Positions 44,127 to 52,608 of a stretch of 64,000 bases of DNA are shown piece after piece; within the stretch, counting starts at the first letter, position 1; each line of letters starts with the position of its first letter. The DNA is from AP-15 sp963846635 (GTDB lineage Bacteria; Pseudomonadota; Alphaproteobacteria; ATCC43930; CGMCC-115725): positions 62,001 through 126,000 of the forward strand of contig CAWJXM010000023.1 in NCBI GenBank assembly GCA_963846635.1, given 5' to 3'. Position numbers and translations under genes: made by a program. The notes under the pieces are model-generated. The model made no database searches. It saw only the letters and a program-made list of their open reading frames with translations, and was not told the DNA's origin.

Positions 44127-46229
44127 ATGGCTAACGCATACTATTACGTCATCTTCGCCTGCGGCGCCTTGGCCCTGCTGTACGGTTTTGTAACCAGCCG
44201 GCAGGTGCTGAGCGCCAATGCCGGGAGTGCCCGGATGCAGGAGATCTCGGGCGCAGTGCAGGTCGGCGCCCGTGCCTATCTGAACCGTCAATACCGCACC
44301 GTGGCACTGGTCGGCGTCATCATCCTAATCATCCTCGGCGCCCTGCTCGGGTGGCGCGTCGCGATCGGTTATCTGATCGGCTCGGTATTGTCGGGGACGG
44401 CCGGCTATGTCGGAATGAACGTGTCGGTGCGGGCCAATGTGCGCACAGCGCAAGCGGCGCGAGGCGGCCTCAGACCGGGGCTCGGGATTGCCTTCAAGGC
44501 GGGAGCGGTAACCGGGCTTTTAGTTGTCGGGCTCGCGCTGCTTGGTGTCTCGATATACTACTTCATCATGCGAGCGACGGTCGCCACGGACGATCTGCGC
44601 CCGGTGCTCGAGGCGATGGTGGGGTTGAGCTTTGGTGCCTCGCTGATCTCGATTTTTGCCCGACTCGGCGGCGGCATCTTTACCAAGGGCGCGGATGTCG
44701 GAGCTGACCTCGTCGGCAAGGTGGAAGCCGGCATTCCCGAGGATGACCCGCGCAACCCAGCGGTTATTGCCGACAATGTCGGTGATAATGTCGGGGATTG
44801 CGCCGGGATGGCGGCAGATTTGTTCGAGACCTATGTCGTGACGATCGTCGCGACGATGCTGCTTGCGGCAATCTTTTTTGCGCCGCCGTTGCGCGACCGC
44901 ATGCTGCTGTTGCCGCTCGTGATCGGCGCTGCTTGCATCGTGACCTCGGTGATCGGGACGTTCTTCGTCCGGCTCGGTTCCGACAACCGGATCATGAAGG
45001 CGCTCTACAAGGGGCTGATCTCGACCGGCATTCTGTCGATCGGTGCGATCGCGCTCGTGATCGATTGGTTGTTCGGCTTTTCCCAACCGCTGGCGATGAC
45101 CACCGGGGGTGCAGTCAACGGCTTCGGCCTGTGGCTGTGCGCGATCATCGGGCTGCTGGTCACCGGCTTTATCGTCTGGATCACCGAATACTACACCGCG
45201 ACCGAATACCGGCCCGTGCGCAGCATTGCGCAGAGCTCGACGACCGGGCATGGCACCAACGTGATCCAGGGTCTTGCCGTGTCAATGGAGGCGACTGCTT
45301 TGCCGGTGGTGGTAATCTGCGTCGGCATCATCGGGTCATTCTTGATCGGCGGCCTGTTCGGGATCGCAGTCGCGGCCACGACAATGCTGGCACTCGCCGG
45401 CATGATCATCGCGCTTGATGCTTATGGTCCGGTGACCGACAACGCGGGCGGCATTGCCGAGATGGCCGATCTACCGCGCGAGGTGAGGCGTACGACCGAC
45501 GCGCTCGATGCCGTTGGCAACACCACCAAGGCGGTGACCAAGGGCTACGCCATCGGCTCGGCCGGGCTTGCCTCTTTGGTGCTGTTTGCCGCCTACACCG
45601 AGGATCTGAGGCACTATTTCCCGAAGCTCGATGTACATTTCGCACTGCAGGATCCATTCGTCGTGATCGGGCTCTTTATCGGCGGCTTGCTGCCCTACCT
45701 GTTCGCTTCGCTCGGCATGACCGCGGTCGGACGGGCTGCGGGCTCGGTCGTGGTCGAGGTGCGCCGGCAGTTCCGCGAGATTCCCGGCATCATGGAAGGC
45801 CGCGCCAAACCCGATTACGGCCTCGCGGTCGACATGCTGACCCGGGCAGCGATCAAGGAAATGATAATCCCGTCCTTGCTGCCGGTGCTGGCGCCGATCG
45901 TACTGTATCTGGTGGTGGCGGCGATTGCCGGTCGGGCCGCCGCGTTCAGCGCACTCGGCGCTATGCTGCTCGGCACCATTGTCACCGGGATCTTTGTCGC
46001 AATTTCGATGACCTCGGGCGGCGGCGCTTGGGACAATGCCAAGAAGTATATTGAGGAAGGCCATCACGGCGGCAAAGGTTCGGAGCCGCACAAAGCCGCC
46101 GTTACCGGCGATACCGTCGGCGATCCTTACAAGGACACCGCGGGGCCGGCGATCAATCCGATGATCAAGATCACCAACATTGTGGCGCTGCTGCTGCTCG
46201 CCATCCTTGCCAAGTGGTGGGTGAGCTGA
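44127..46229 (+). CDS. hppA: K+-insensitive membrane-bound proton-translocating pyrophosphatase
   Basis: A 700-residue polytopic protein with about 16 membrane spans. PPi/Mg-binding loops are FTKGADVGADLVGKVEAGIP, EDDPRNPAVIADNVGDNVGD, and the C-terminal GGAWDNAKKYIEEGHHGGKG and AVTGDTVGDPYKDTAGPAIN. The sequence GNTTKAVTKGYAIGSAGL carries Lys where K+-dependent enzymes have Ala, so this is the K+-independent H+-pumping type known from Rhodospirillum. It uses PPi hydrolysis to build or use the proton gradient. The start agrees with the first helix. It stands alone between thiL and bamE. Confidence 0.96.
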   Translation: MANAYYYVIFACGALALLYGFVTSRQVLSANAGSARMQEISGAVQVGARAYLNRQYRTVALVGVIILIILGALLGWRVAIGYLIGSVLSGTAGYVGMNVSVRANVRTAQAARGGLRPGLGIAFKAGAVTGLLVVGLALLGVSIYYFIMRATVATDDLRPVLEAMVGLSFGASLISIFARLGGGIFTKGADVGADLVGKVEAGIPEDDPRNPAVIADNVGDNVGDCAGMAADLFETYVVTIVATMLLAAIFFAPPLRDRMLLLPLVIGAACIVTSVIGTFFVRLGSDNRIMKALYKGLISTGILSIGAIALVIDWLFGFSQPLAMTTGGAVNGFGLWLCAIIGLLVTGFIVWITEYYTATEYRPVRSIAQSSTTGHGTNVIQGLAVSMEATALPVVVICVGIIGSFLIGGLFGIAVAATTMLALAGMIIALDAYGPVTDNAGGIAEMADLPREVRRTTDALDAVGNTTKAVTKGYAIGSAGLASLVLFAAYTEDLRHYFPKLDVHFALQDPFVVIGLFIGGLLPYLFASLGMTAVGRAAGSVVVEVRRQFREIPGIMEGRAKPDYGLAVDMLTRAAIKEMIIPSLLPVLAPIVLYLVVAAIAGRAAAFSALGAMLLGTIVTGIFVAISMTSGGGAWDNAKKYIEEGHHGGKGSEPHKAAVTGDTVGDPYKDTAGPAINPMIKITNIVALLLLAILAKWWVS

Positions 46230-46257
46230 GGCCCAGCTTCGGTGCCGATCGCAATGG

Positions 46258-46761
46258 CTATTCGTTGCTGTACGGATTAGGACCGGGGGGCCGGCCAGCT
46301 GGGCCGGTCTCGCCTCCGCCCCCGCCGCCGTTGAACTTGCCGAGATTGCCGATGATCTGCTCGATAAAAGACAGCTCGCGGCCGGGAGCGGGTGTGGCGC
46401 GCGCCACCGGCTGGATCGGTTTCCCGTCCGCCAACGTCTTGTGCTCAACCGCTTGCACGACGCCGTCGCTGTTGAAATCAACGACATACACCTCCTGGTC
46501 GAGGACTTTGGGTTCGAAGAACGTGTACTGCTTGGTCTTAGCGCTCACGTAATACCAGTTATTATCGGTGAAGACACTGACGCTGGAGGGCGAACCCAGG
46601 ATCTTTATGACTTGGTCTTTGGTTGTTTTGCCGGGATGAATTTGGGCAATCTCGTCAGCGGGTGGGAGGTTACCGCGTTGCTCCACCGAAGTCGCGCAGG
46701 CAACGAGGGCCATCATGGCACAGATCGCAGATGGGAGCGTAAAGAAGCGTGAAGCGGGCAT
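46258..46761 (-). CDS. bamE: Outer-membrane assembly lipoprotein BamE (SmpA/OmlA)
   Basis: A 167-residue lipoprotein precursor. The signal MPASRFFTLPSAICAMMALV ends at the lipobox LVAC, and the mature part has IHPGKTTKDQVIKILGSPSS, NNWYYVSAKTKQYTFFEPKV and LDQEVYVVDFNSDGVV, the SmpA/OmlA fold. BamE supports the BAM complex that inserts outer-membrane proteins. The ATG at 46761 is chosen because it begins directly at the signal peptide. The Gly/Pro-rich tail (GGGGGGETGPAGRPPGPN) is lineage-specific. It is divergent from the bc1 chaperone gene, a conserved alphaproteobacterial arrangement. Confidence 0.92.
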   Translation of the reverse strand: MPASRFFTLPSAICAMMALVACATSVEQRGNLPPADEIAQIHPGKTTKDQVIKILGSPSSVSVFTDNNWYYVSAKTKQYTFFEPKVLDQEVYVVDFNSDGVVQAVEHKTLADGKPIQPVARATPAPGRELSFIEQIIGNLGKFNGGGGGGETGPAGRPPGPNPYSNE

Positions 46762-46898
46762 GGCTCGATAAATAATGGCGGGCGCGACAGATGGGCTTTG
46801 GTTGAAACCGGCCCGACGCAGGCCCAATTGAGGCCGGTAGGTTTAACGGGGCGACACGGATTGTCAACGTTGCCGGTTGCCGGAGCGCGAGCCGGCTT

Positions 46899-47474
46899 GT
46901 GATCTCCCTATCTGGACGCAAATCGGTGCGCGACGCCGCGGAACGCGCTTATCAGTTGGTCGTCGAGCAAGCGCGAAATCCGATGTTCTTCAAGGAATTC
47001 GGTGTTCCCGACACGATTGATGGGCGTTTCGAGTTGATTTGCCTGCATGCGTTTTTGTATCTGCATCGCCTCAAATCCGAGCAGCCGCAATCGGCAATGG
47101 TTTCTCAGACGTTTTTCGACACGATGTTCGCCGATATGGACCGAGGCTTGCGCGAAATGGGCACCGGCGATTTGAGCGTCGGTCGTCATGTGAAGCGGAT
47201 GGCGCAAGGCTTTTATGGCCGCATTCGCGCATATCAGGACGGGCTTGCCCGCGATGACGATGCGGCACTGAGTGCTGCGCTCGCCCGCAACCTTTTCGGG
47301 ACCGTCGGCGAATTGGCGGGTTCCCTTGCCGCTATGGTCGATTACACACGTTCCGCCGCAGCGCAGCTGGCCGATCAATCCGTTGTGGAATTGATCGACG
47401 GCTGTGTCCGCTTTCCAACGTCTGGCCGGAGTGGATCGGGCGGCGTACTGGCCGAAACCAGAGGCCAGCGATGA
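46899..47474 (+). CDS. Ubiquinol-cytochrome c chaperone (CBP3/UQCC1 family)
   Basis: A 191-residue helical protein with the ubiquinol-cyt-C chaperone domain: AYQLVVEQARNPMFFKEFGV, FELICLHAFLYLHRLKS, FDTMFADMDRGLREMGTGDL and SVGRHVKRMAQGFYGRIRAY. Mitochondrial CBP3 binds nascent cytochrome b during bc1-complex assembly; the bacterial homologue is assumed to have a similar role at the inner membrane. The GTG start begins the conserved region. The stop overlaps the DUF177 gene (ATGA). Confidence 0.9.
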   Translation: MISLSGRKSVRDAAERAYQLVVEQARNPMFFKEFGVPDTIDGRFELICLHAFLYLHRLKSEQPQSAMVSQTFFDTMFADMDRGLREMGTGDLSVGRHVKRMAQGFYGRIRAYQDGLARDDDAALSAALARNLFGTVGELAGSLAAMVDYTRSAAAQLADQSVVELIDGCVRFPTSGRSGSGGVLAETRGQR

Positions 47475-47986
47475 GCAACTCCGTCCCGGAATTCTCGCGG
47501 CTTGTGCCGCTTGCCCGATTGGGTTCGGAGCCGTTCCACACCGCGATCGAAGCGACGCCTGAGGAACGTGAACGGCTTGCCGAACGGTTCGACCTGATCA
47601 TGCTCGATCGGCTTGCCGCGGTGGTGGCGTTGCAGCGTGTCAGTGGCGAGCGGATCCGGCTCGATGCAACATTCGAGGCCGAGTTCGCGCAGAGCTGCGT
47701 CGTCACGCTCGACCCCGTGCCAGGGCAAATTGCGCAGACCTTCTCGTTGGTCTATGCACCCCTCGAAGAGCAAGAGACAGAGATCGACATCGACGTCGAC
47801 GAACCCATATTCGAGCCGCTCACCGGCGATGCGATCGATATCGGCGAAGCGGTGGCCCAGGAACTGTCGTTAGCGTTGCCGGATTTCCCGCGTTTAGCGG
47901 ACGCATTCATCGATCCGCTGGAGGCTGCTGAAGCGGAAGATAGTCCGTTCGCGGCTCTCGAGCGGTTACGCCGTTCGCTGAACTGA
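47471..47986 (+). CDS. DUF177 / YceD family protein
   Basis: A 171-residue acidic protein: FSRLVPLARLGSEPFHTAIE, AVVALQRVSGERIRLDATFE, AEFAQSCVVTLDPVPGQI and VDEPIFEPLTGDAIDIGEAV, matching DUF177. The cysteine in QSCVVTLDP is the conserved one. YceD/DUF177 proteins lie upstream of rpmF across bacteria and are linked to 23S rRNA accumulation. The alphaproteobacterial position between the bc1 chaperone and rpmF is conserved. It is coupled to the chaperone gene by an ATGA overlap. Confidence 0.9.
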   Translation: MSNSVPEFSRLVPLARLGSEPFHTAIEATPEERERLAERFDLIMLDRLAAVVALQRVSGERIRLDATFEAEFAQSCVVTLDPVPGQIAQTFSLVYAPLEEQETEIDIDVDEPIFEPLTGDAIDIGEAVAQELSLALPDFPRLADAFIDPLEAAEAEDSPFAALERLRRSLN

Positions 47987-48087
47987 TGCCCTCGCGCATA
48001 GGGGCGAGAAATGCCATGCTTGTTGCTGCCACTGGCGTTTTTGGCTAAGACGCCGAGGCTCTGTGCAATCCCCGAAACGAGTTGCTG

Positions 48088-48276
48088 ATGGCCGTTCCAA
48101 AGAAGAAAACCTCGCCCTCACGCCGCAATATGCGGCGCTCGCATCATGCTCTTAGACCCGCAGCCTATGCCGAATGTCCGAATTGCGGCGAACTCAAACG
48201 GCCGCACCATTTGTGCCAGGCCTGCGGCTATTACGACGGACGCGAAGTCACGACCCAGCGTCCCGAGGCGACCTGA
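48088..48276 (+). CDS. rpmF: 50S ribosomal protein L32
   Basis: A 62-residue protein beginning MAVPKKKTSPSRRNMRRSHH, with ECPNCGELKRPHHLCQACGY forming a zinc-ribbon-like core, then YDGREV. It is a structural protein of the large ribosomal subunit near the peptidyl-transferase centre. The ATG at 48088 gives the invariant MAVPKKK start; an in-frame TTG two codons earlier is ignored. Order DUF177-rpmF-plsX-fabH is conserved. Confidence 0.97.
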   Translation: MAVPKKKTSPSRRNMRRSHHALRPAAYAECPNCGELKRPHHLCQACGYYDGREVTTQRPEAT

Positions 48277-48307
48277 TCGTCCGGCGCCGGCGGGAGGCGG
48301 CGCAACC

Positions 48308-49354
48308 GTGAGCCGAGAGATTACGATCGCCCTTGACGCAATGGGCGGCGCCCGCGCCCCCGAGATGGTGTTGCGCGGTGCCGAGATCGCGCTGCAACGC
48401 CACCCCGGCTTGCGCTTTATGATTTTTGGCGAGGAGAACCGGCTGAGACCGCTGCTTGCCAAGCTGCCGCAGCTGGCCGCGACCGTCGAACTGCATCACA
48501 CCAGCGAAGTGGTGATGGATGACGATAAGCCGTCGGTGGCGCTGCGGTCCGGGCGGCAATCGAGCATGCGGTTGGCGATCGATGCTGTTGCCGAGGGGCT
48601 TGCCGACGGTGTTGTCTCCGCCGGCAATACCGGCGCCTTGATGGCGATGGCAAAGTTCGCGCTCAAGACCTTGCCTGGGATCGATCGGCCGGCGATCGCC
48701 TCGTTCTTCCCGACCCAGCGTGGCGAGAGCGTGATGCTCGATCTCGGCGCCAATGTCGAATGCGATGCCGAGAACCTGGTTCAATTTGCGCTGTTGGGGG
48801 ACGCGTTTGCCCGCTCGGTGCTAGGTCTCATCGAACCCACGGTCGGCCTGTTGAACGTCGGGTCGGAGGATCAAAAGGGCAATGACGCTGTGCGAGCTGC
48901 CAGCTTGCGCTTGCGAAGCGCGGCAAGCCCAATCCGGTTTTACGGGTTTATCGAAGGCGATGACATTCCCGCGGGCACGGTCGATGTGGTTGTGACTGAC
49001 GGCTTCACTGGCAATGTCGCAGTCAAGACCGCCGAAGGAACCGCGAAACTGTTCACCGAATTTATGTCCGCGGCCTTTCGGCACTCGCTTGCGGCGCGGA
49101 TCGGCTATCTCTTCGCGCGAAATGCGCTACGCAAATTACGGATGCGACTCGACCCGCGCCGGTACAACGGGGCAGTTTTCCTCGGCCTTTGCGGCATCGC
49201 GGTCAAGAGCCATGGCTCCACCGACTCGCTTGGCTTCGCCCATGCGGTCGGCGTCGCAGTTGACATGACGCTCAACGGTTTTCTCGACAAGATCCGGGTC
49301 GATCTCGCGCGCCTCAATGCGGCACCCGCTGCGCCGCAAACCGCGGCTCTATAA
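48308..49354 (+). CDS. plsX: Phosphate acyltransferase PlsX
   Basis: A 348-residue protein: ITIALDAMGGARAPEMVLRG, SVALRSGRQSSMRLAIDAVA, DGVVSAGNTGALMAMAKFAL, GESVMLDLGANVECDAENLV, GFIEGDDIPAGTVDVVVTDG and AVFLGLCGIAVKSHGSTDSL. PlsX makes acyl-phosphate from acyl-ACP for PlsY, at the start of phospholipid synthesis. The GTG at 48308 begins at the conserved SREITIALDAMGG, with GGGAGG some ten bases upstream. The fabH gene begins eight bases after its stop. Confidence 0.95.
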   Translation: MSREITIALDAMGGARAPEMVLRGAEIALQRHPGLRFMIFGEENRLRPLLAKLPQLAATVELHHTSEVVMDDDKPSVALRSGRQSSMRLAIDAVAEGLADGVVSAGNTGALMAMAKFALKTLPGIDRPAIASFFPTQRGESVMLDLGANVECDAENLVQFALLGDAFARSVLGLIEPTVGLLNVGSEDQKGNDAVRAASLRLRSAASPIRFYGFIEGDDIPAGTVDVVVTDGFTGNVAVKTAEGTAKLFTEFMSAAFRHSLAARIGYLFARNALRKLRMRLDPRRYNGAVFLGLCGIAVKSHGSTDSLGFAHAVGVAVDMTLNGFLDKIRVDLARLNAAPAAPQTAAL

Positions 49355-49361
49355 ACTCAGC

Positions 49362-50333
49362 ATGCTGGCGCGCTCTCAAATCGTCGGCTGCGGCGCTTAT
49401 TTGCCGGAGCGGATCGTCACCAACATCGAATTGGCCGCCCGCCTTGATACCTCCGACGAATGGATCCGCCAGCGCACAGGCATCGGTGAGCGCCGGGTAG
49501 CGGCGAACGGCGAGCTGACTTCCGATTTGGCCTTGCGTGCAGCACAGCGCGCGCTCGCCGATGCCGGCACGAGCGGCAGCGATGTCGACCTGATCGTGCT
49601 CGCCACAGCCACTCCGGACAATACCTTTCCGGCAACAGCAGCCAAGGTACAGGCGCGGCTCGGCATGAACCATGGTGCGGCCTTTGATGTCCAGGCGGTC
49701 TGCGCCGGGTTCATCTTTGCCCTCGGCATTGCCGATAACGCGTTGCGGCTCGGCCAGGCGCGGACCGCGCTCGTCATCGGCGCCGAGACTTTCTCACGGA
49801 TTCTCGATTGGGAAGATCGCGGCACCTGTGTGCTGTTTGGCGACGGCGCTGGTGCCTTGGTGCTCAAGGCAGTTCCCGACCCCGGTCCCCGTGGCCGCGG
49901 CGTTCTGTCGACCCATCTGCACTCGGATGGCAGACAGTACGACATTCTCTATGTCGATGGCGGTCCCTCATCGACTCGGCATAGCGGCCATCTGAGGATG
50001 GAGGGGCGCGAGGTTTTTCGCCAGGCAGTACAACACCTGGGCGAAGTTGTAGATGAAGCGCTCGCTGCCAATGGGTTTAGCGCCGCCGACATCGATTGGC
50101 TGGTGCCGCACCAGGCCAACAGCCGGATCATTGACGGGGTAGCGCGCAAGCTCGGGCTTACGACCGGCAAAATCGTCTCGACGATCGAGCGCCATGCCAA
50201 CACCTCGGCCGCCTCGATCCCGCTCGCGCTGGCCACGGCGGTTGCCGATGGCCGCATCCGGCCAGGACATTTGGTGCTGCTCGAGGCGCTCGGCGGCGGT
50301 CTTAGCTGGGGTGCGAGCATGTTGCGCTGGTAG
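49362..50333 (+). CDS. fabH: 3-Oxoacyl-ACP synthase III
   Basis: A 323-residue thiolase-fold enzyme. The catalytic triad is Cys in FDVQAVCAGFIFALGIADNA, His in DWLVPHQANSRIIDGVARKL and Asn in ERHANTSAASIPLALATAVA. GADEWIRQRTGIGERR-type sequence near the N-terminus (DTSDEWIRQRTGIGERRV) fits the family. It condenses acetyl-CoA with malonyl-ACP to start fatty-acid synthesis. The ATG at 49362 lies just past the plsX stop; the next gene is ihfA, as in most alphaproteobacteria. Confidence 0.95.
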   Translation: MLARSQIVGCGAYLPERIVTNIELAARLDTSDEWIRQRTGIGERRVAANGELTSDLALRAAQRALADAGTSGSDVDLIVLATATPDNTFPATAAKVQARLGMNHGAAFDVQAVCAGFIFALGIADNALRLGQARTALVIGAETFSRILDWEDRGTCVLFGDGAGALVLKAVPDPGPRGRGVLSTHLHSDGRQYDILYVDGGPSSTRHSGHLRMEGREVFRQAVQHLGEVVDEALAANGFSAADIDWLVPHQANSRIIDGVARKLGLTTGKIVSTIERHANTSAASIPLALATAVADGRIRPGHLVLLEALGGGLSWGASMLRW

Positions 50334-50436
50334 GGTCTCGGACGCACCGCCGCCACCGCCGCGAGAGCGGCAACAGTTTGGAATTTGACCGGATTTTCGC
50401 GCCGGAGTAACCTTCGCCAAAAGCGGGGAGGGATCA

Positions 50437-50785
50437 ATGGCCGGGCACACGGTGACTCGCGCACAACTCAGCGAAGCGGTCTATCAGGAAGTCGGATTGT
50501 CGCGCATCGAGTTCCGCGGAGCTGGTGGAATCGGTGATCGCCGAGATTTCAGGCGCTCTCGAACGGGGCGAGATCGTCAAGATTTCGTCCTTCGGCAGCT
50601 TTGCGGTGCGCCAGAAGGGTCAGCGCATCGGTCGCAACCCCAAGACCGGCCAAGAGGTGCCGATCAGCCCGCGCCGGGTGCTGGTATTTCGCGCGAGCCA
50701 CTCGCTCAAGAACCAGATCAACAGCGGTTTGGCGGGAGTAAGCGGGCATGCAGAGCCGCCGCCAGCCAAGGCGTCTTCGGGCTGA
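50437..50785 (+). pseudogene. ihfA: Integration host factor alpha subunit with a one-base insertion
   Basis: The first frame reads MAGHTVTRAQLSEAVYQEVG then LSRIE; one extra T at 50512-50513 then shifts to a frame reading SAELVESVIAEISGALERGE, IVKISSFGSFAVRQKGQRIG, RNPKTGQEVPISPRRVLVFR and ASHSLKNQIN. Without that base the protein is 115 residues with every IHF-alpha hallmark, including the beta-arm proline in RNPKTGQEVPISPR. IHF bends DNA in recombination, replication and transcription. Every other position is well conserved, so the insertion may be a sequence error. The usual downstream merR-family gene is missing; a tRNA follows. Confidence 0.82.
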
Positions 50786-50951
50786 TGCGCACTGCCCACG
50801 GTCTGAGGCCTCCTCCGGCGACACTCGCCGCGCGCCAATTGCGGTTTCTAGAAGTCCCGCGGGACAGTGTCACAGCTGATCAAACAAGACGCGCCGTTGC
50901 GCCCGGAAGTGTCCAGGATTATGATCCCATCCTTGGCAGGAGCCGCCCAGT

Positions 50952-51028
50952 CGGAGCGTAGCGCAGCCTGGTAGCGCATCAGCATGGGGTGCTGAGGGTC
51001 GTGAGTTCGAATCTCACCGCTCCGACCA
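50952..51028 (+). tRNA. tRNA-Pro (GGG)
   Basis: A 77-base cloverleaf: acceptor CGGAGCG/CGCTCCG, D-arm GCGCAGCCTGGTAGCGC, anticodon stem TCAGC/GCTGA with loop ATGGGGT and anticodon GGG, T-arm GTGAGTTCGAATCTCAC, and encoded ACCA. A tRNA-Pro after ihfA is a frequent arrangement in alphaproteobacteria. No integrase lies beside it. Confidence 0.96.
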
Positions 51029-51082
51029 ATTTGCCTTTCGCGGCCGCGCCTCCGGCCTGTTACGGACAAGGAGGACGACCGC

Positions 51083-51985
51083 ATGAATTCGAAAAACACC
51101 GGTCTCGAACCCTGGCAATGGCCCGAAGAGGAATGGCGAGCGCGCGTTAACCGGGTACGCGCGGGGCGCACATTGCGCCCCGCGGAATGGCCCGGAGGCG
51201 CCCGTTGCGCTGTGGCATTGTCATTCGACAGCGATCATGAGACGAGCGATCTGCGCGAGGGTGGTAATTCGATTGGGCGTCTTGCTTGGGGGCAATACGG
51301 CAATCGCGTCGGCGTACCGCGCATTCTTAAGGTGCTGCAGAAGTACGGGGTCAAGGCCAGCTTTTACGTGCCGGCGGTCGTAGCATTGTTGCACCCGGAG
51401 GAACAGCGCCGGGTCATCGCCGACGGCCACGAGATCGGCATACACGGCTGGATCCACGAATTGAATTCGGTGCTGCCCTACGAGGCCGAGCGCGATTTGA
51501 TGCTGCGCTCAGCCGAGACCCTGGAAAAAGTAAGCGGGATGCGGCCGGTCGGTTTGCGCACGCCTTCCTGGGATTTCAGCCGCCATACGCTGGAAATCGA
51601 AAAGGAGATGGGGCTCGCCTACGATTCCTCACTGATGTCAGACGAGGATTGCTACGAATTGCTGCTTGATGGTGCCCCCACGGGGATCGTCGAACTGCCG
51701 GTTGAATGGGTGCGCGACGATGCCGTCTATTTCATGATGAACCGGTTTTCGGCGCTGCGTCCGTACACCCCACCTACGGATGTGCTTGATATCTTCCGCC
51801 GTGAATTTGATGCAGCCTACGCTGAAGGCGGAATTTTTCAGCTGACTATGCACCCGCATGTGATCGGTTATCGCTCGCGGATCTGGATCCTCGAAGAGGT
51901 CATCCGCCATGCTCAAGCGCAAAAGGGGGTTTGGTTCGCGACCCATGGCGAAATCGTCGATTGGGCCAAGCACCACGCGGCCTGA
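51083..51985 (+). CDS. Polysaccharide deacetylase family protein (PuuE/PgdA-like)
   Basis: A 300-residue protein of the NodB-homology fold. Metal-binding Asp-His-His appear as ALSFDSDHET, GHEIGIHGWIHELNSV and later HPHVIG; GLRTPSWDFSRHTLEIEKEM provides the catalytic-base loop. The family removes acetyl or formyl groups, or opens allantoin-like rings (PuuE). No signal peptide is seen (MNSKNTGLEPWQWPEEEWRA), so a cytoplasmic small-molecule substrate is likelier than cell-wall chitin. AAGGAGG lies eight bases before the ATG. It stands alone after tRNA-Pro. Confidence 0.85.
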   Translation: MNSKNTGLEPWQWPEEEWRARVNRVRAGRTLRPAEWPGGARCAVALSFDSDHETSDLREGGNSIGRLAWGQYGNRVGVPRILKVLQKYGVKASFYVPAVVALLHPEEQRRVIADGHEIGIHGWIHELNSVLPYEAERDLMLRSAETLEKVSGMRPVGLRTPSWDFSRHTLEIEKEMGLAYDSSLMSDEDCYELLLDGAPTGIVELPVEWVRDDAVYFMMNRFSALRPYTPPTDVLDIFRREFDAAYAEGGIFQLTMHPHVIGYRSRIWILEEVIRHAQAQKGVWFATHGEIVDWAKHHAA

Positions 51986-51987
51986 CC

Positions 51988-52020
51988 GCCACCCGCTTTC
52001 TTGCGCACCGCGCGGGTGGC
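51988..52020 (+). terminator. Hairpin after the deacetylase gene, terminator candidate
   Basis: GCCACCCGC and GCGGGTGGC form a perfect nine-base-pair stem with a 15-base loop, starting two bases after the stop codon. No T-run follows, so factor-independent termination is uncertain. Confidence 0.4.
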
Positions 52021-52247
52021 CGAGGGTGGCGTTGCGGGCCTTATCACCGGCGCGGAAGGCTGTCGGCGATGCTCGGTCGCGCATCGCGCGTTCGTGCCAC
52101 TTTTCGGGTGTAATACCCCGGTCCTCGCTACAGGGTTAAAGTCTTAACGTAAATAATGCGGTCTTCACGAATTACTGCGTACCCGATTTTGTGATTTGAC
52201 CACGGGTTTGACAAGTGCTACTTTATTCAAGGTTTAAGAGGAACAAC

Positions 52248-52469
52248 ATGATAAAAATCTTGCTGCTGTCGATCTGGGTCTGCATCGGCGCAGTACCAGT
52301 GTTTGCTGATCCCGGAGGGATCCCTAACGGTGGGGACGGCAACGGTAACGGTAACGGCAATCTAAAGCATGAAGGGGCACCAGCTCCGCTGCTTGGTTTT
52401 AGCATACCGTCCGCCTTGGCGGTCGGCGGGGTCCTGCTCGGAGCCAAATTCTTGGGATGGCGCCGATAA
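52248..52469 (+). CDS. Small exported protein with Gly-Asn repeat and PEP-CTERM-like tail
   Basis: A 73-residue protein. An N-terminal signal peptide (MIKILLLSIWVCIGAVPVFA, cleavage after VFA likely) is followed by a Gly/Asn-rich mature region with a GN repeat, the segment APAPLLGFSIPSALA, a hydrophobic helix (LAVGGVLLGAKFLG) and a terminal WRR. Short export signal, low-complexity spacer, Pro-containing motif, helix and Arg-rich end are the architecture of PEP-CTERM/exosortase-type substrates, but the exact PEP motif is absent and no exosortase is in the window. AAGAGG lies six bases before the ATG. Its 5' region is A+T-rich, unlike its neighbours. Function unknown. Confidence 0.6.
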   Translation: MIKILLLSIWVCIGAVPVFADPGGIPNGGDGNGNGNGNLKHEGAPAPLLGFSIPSALAVGGVLLGAKFLGWRR

Positions 52470-52608
52470 ATCCCCTTTGGCGGTCGCTTCGATCAACGTT
52501 GCACGAGTGGGCTGGCGGCAACTCCCGGCTCGCGGGTGCGCTTTGAGGTTTAGGCTGGGGCTCAGGCCGAGCGTCGCCATATAGGGTGCATGCGGCCCTC
52601 GAATTGGA

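Noticed and set aside
45471..46487. Minus-strand frame of more than 330 codons opposite hppA
   Set aside because: Composition rich in His, Arg and Gln reflects the complement of Leu/Ala/Val codons of hppA; it also runs into bamE out of frame.
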